DNA of 5,791 nucleotides from Candidatus Segetimicrobium genomatis (lineage in GTDB: Bacteria > Sysuimicrobiota > Sysuimicrobiia > Sysuimicrobiales > Segetimicrobiaceae): the NCBI GenBank assembly GCA_005883865.1, contig VBAO01000288.1, positions 1 to 5,791 on the forward strand, written 5' to 3'. The notes under the pieces are model-generated. The model saw nothing but the letters and a program-made list of their open reading frames with translations. It was not told where the DNA came from and ran no database searches. Positions 5,785 through 5,791 of this stretch are shown in pieces. Within the stretch, counting starts at the first letter, position 1. Every line of letters begins with the position of its first letter. The position numbers were made by a program, and so were the translations under genes.

Positions 5785-5791
5785 GGTCGAT

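Overview
This window comes from a high-GC bacterium. It holds three protein-coding genes: the 3' end of a nonribosomal peptide synthetase (NRPS) gene, a molybdenum hydroxylase large-subunit gene on the minus strand, and a dienelactone hydrolase-type gene divergent from it. The mix of a large NRPS, an orphan-looking molybdenum hydroxylase subunit and a very GC-rich genome would suit an uncultivated soil or sponge-associated lineage (for example Rokubacteria or Tectomicrobia) or a GC-rich actinobacterium or myxobacterium. That placement is only a guess; nothing in the window fixes the taxon.

Positions 1-2279 (+) are the C-terminal part of an NRPS and run off the left edge. The visible order is most of an adenylation domain, a peptidyl carrier domain and a type I thioesterase, so this is the terminal, product-releasing module. 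The adenylation pocket reads as one for a branched aliphatic amino acid, probably isoleucine or valine. The thioesterase appears damaged at its last few residues. The family-like C-terminus continues in another reading frame (2237-2329), and the segment that should carry the catalytic histidine is missing. This is either a real inactivating deletion or an assembly error.

Positions 2330-2710 hold no gene I can support. The stretch contains a nested hairpin (2401-2436) and two short overlapping open frames without ribosome binding sites. Base composition resembles the NRPS side (about 60-62% GC in hand-counted 60-base samples), whereas the region to the right reaches about 72%.

Positions 2711-4798 (-) encode a xanthine dehydrogenase/aldehyde oxidoreductase-type molybdopterin-binding subunit. 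It is essentially complete and has the family's cofactor motifs and catalytic glutamate. No FAD or 2Fe-2S subunit gene lies in the window. Positions 4894-5784 (+) encode a dienelactone hydrolase-family alpha/beta hydrolase with all four expected active-site residues and a strong ribosome binding site. The two genes are divergent and may share a short control region of about 95 bases.

I see no clear new biological system. The most checkable oddities are the broken thioesterase end, the composition step between the NRPS and the oxidoreductase, and the apparently partnerless molybdenum subunit.
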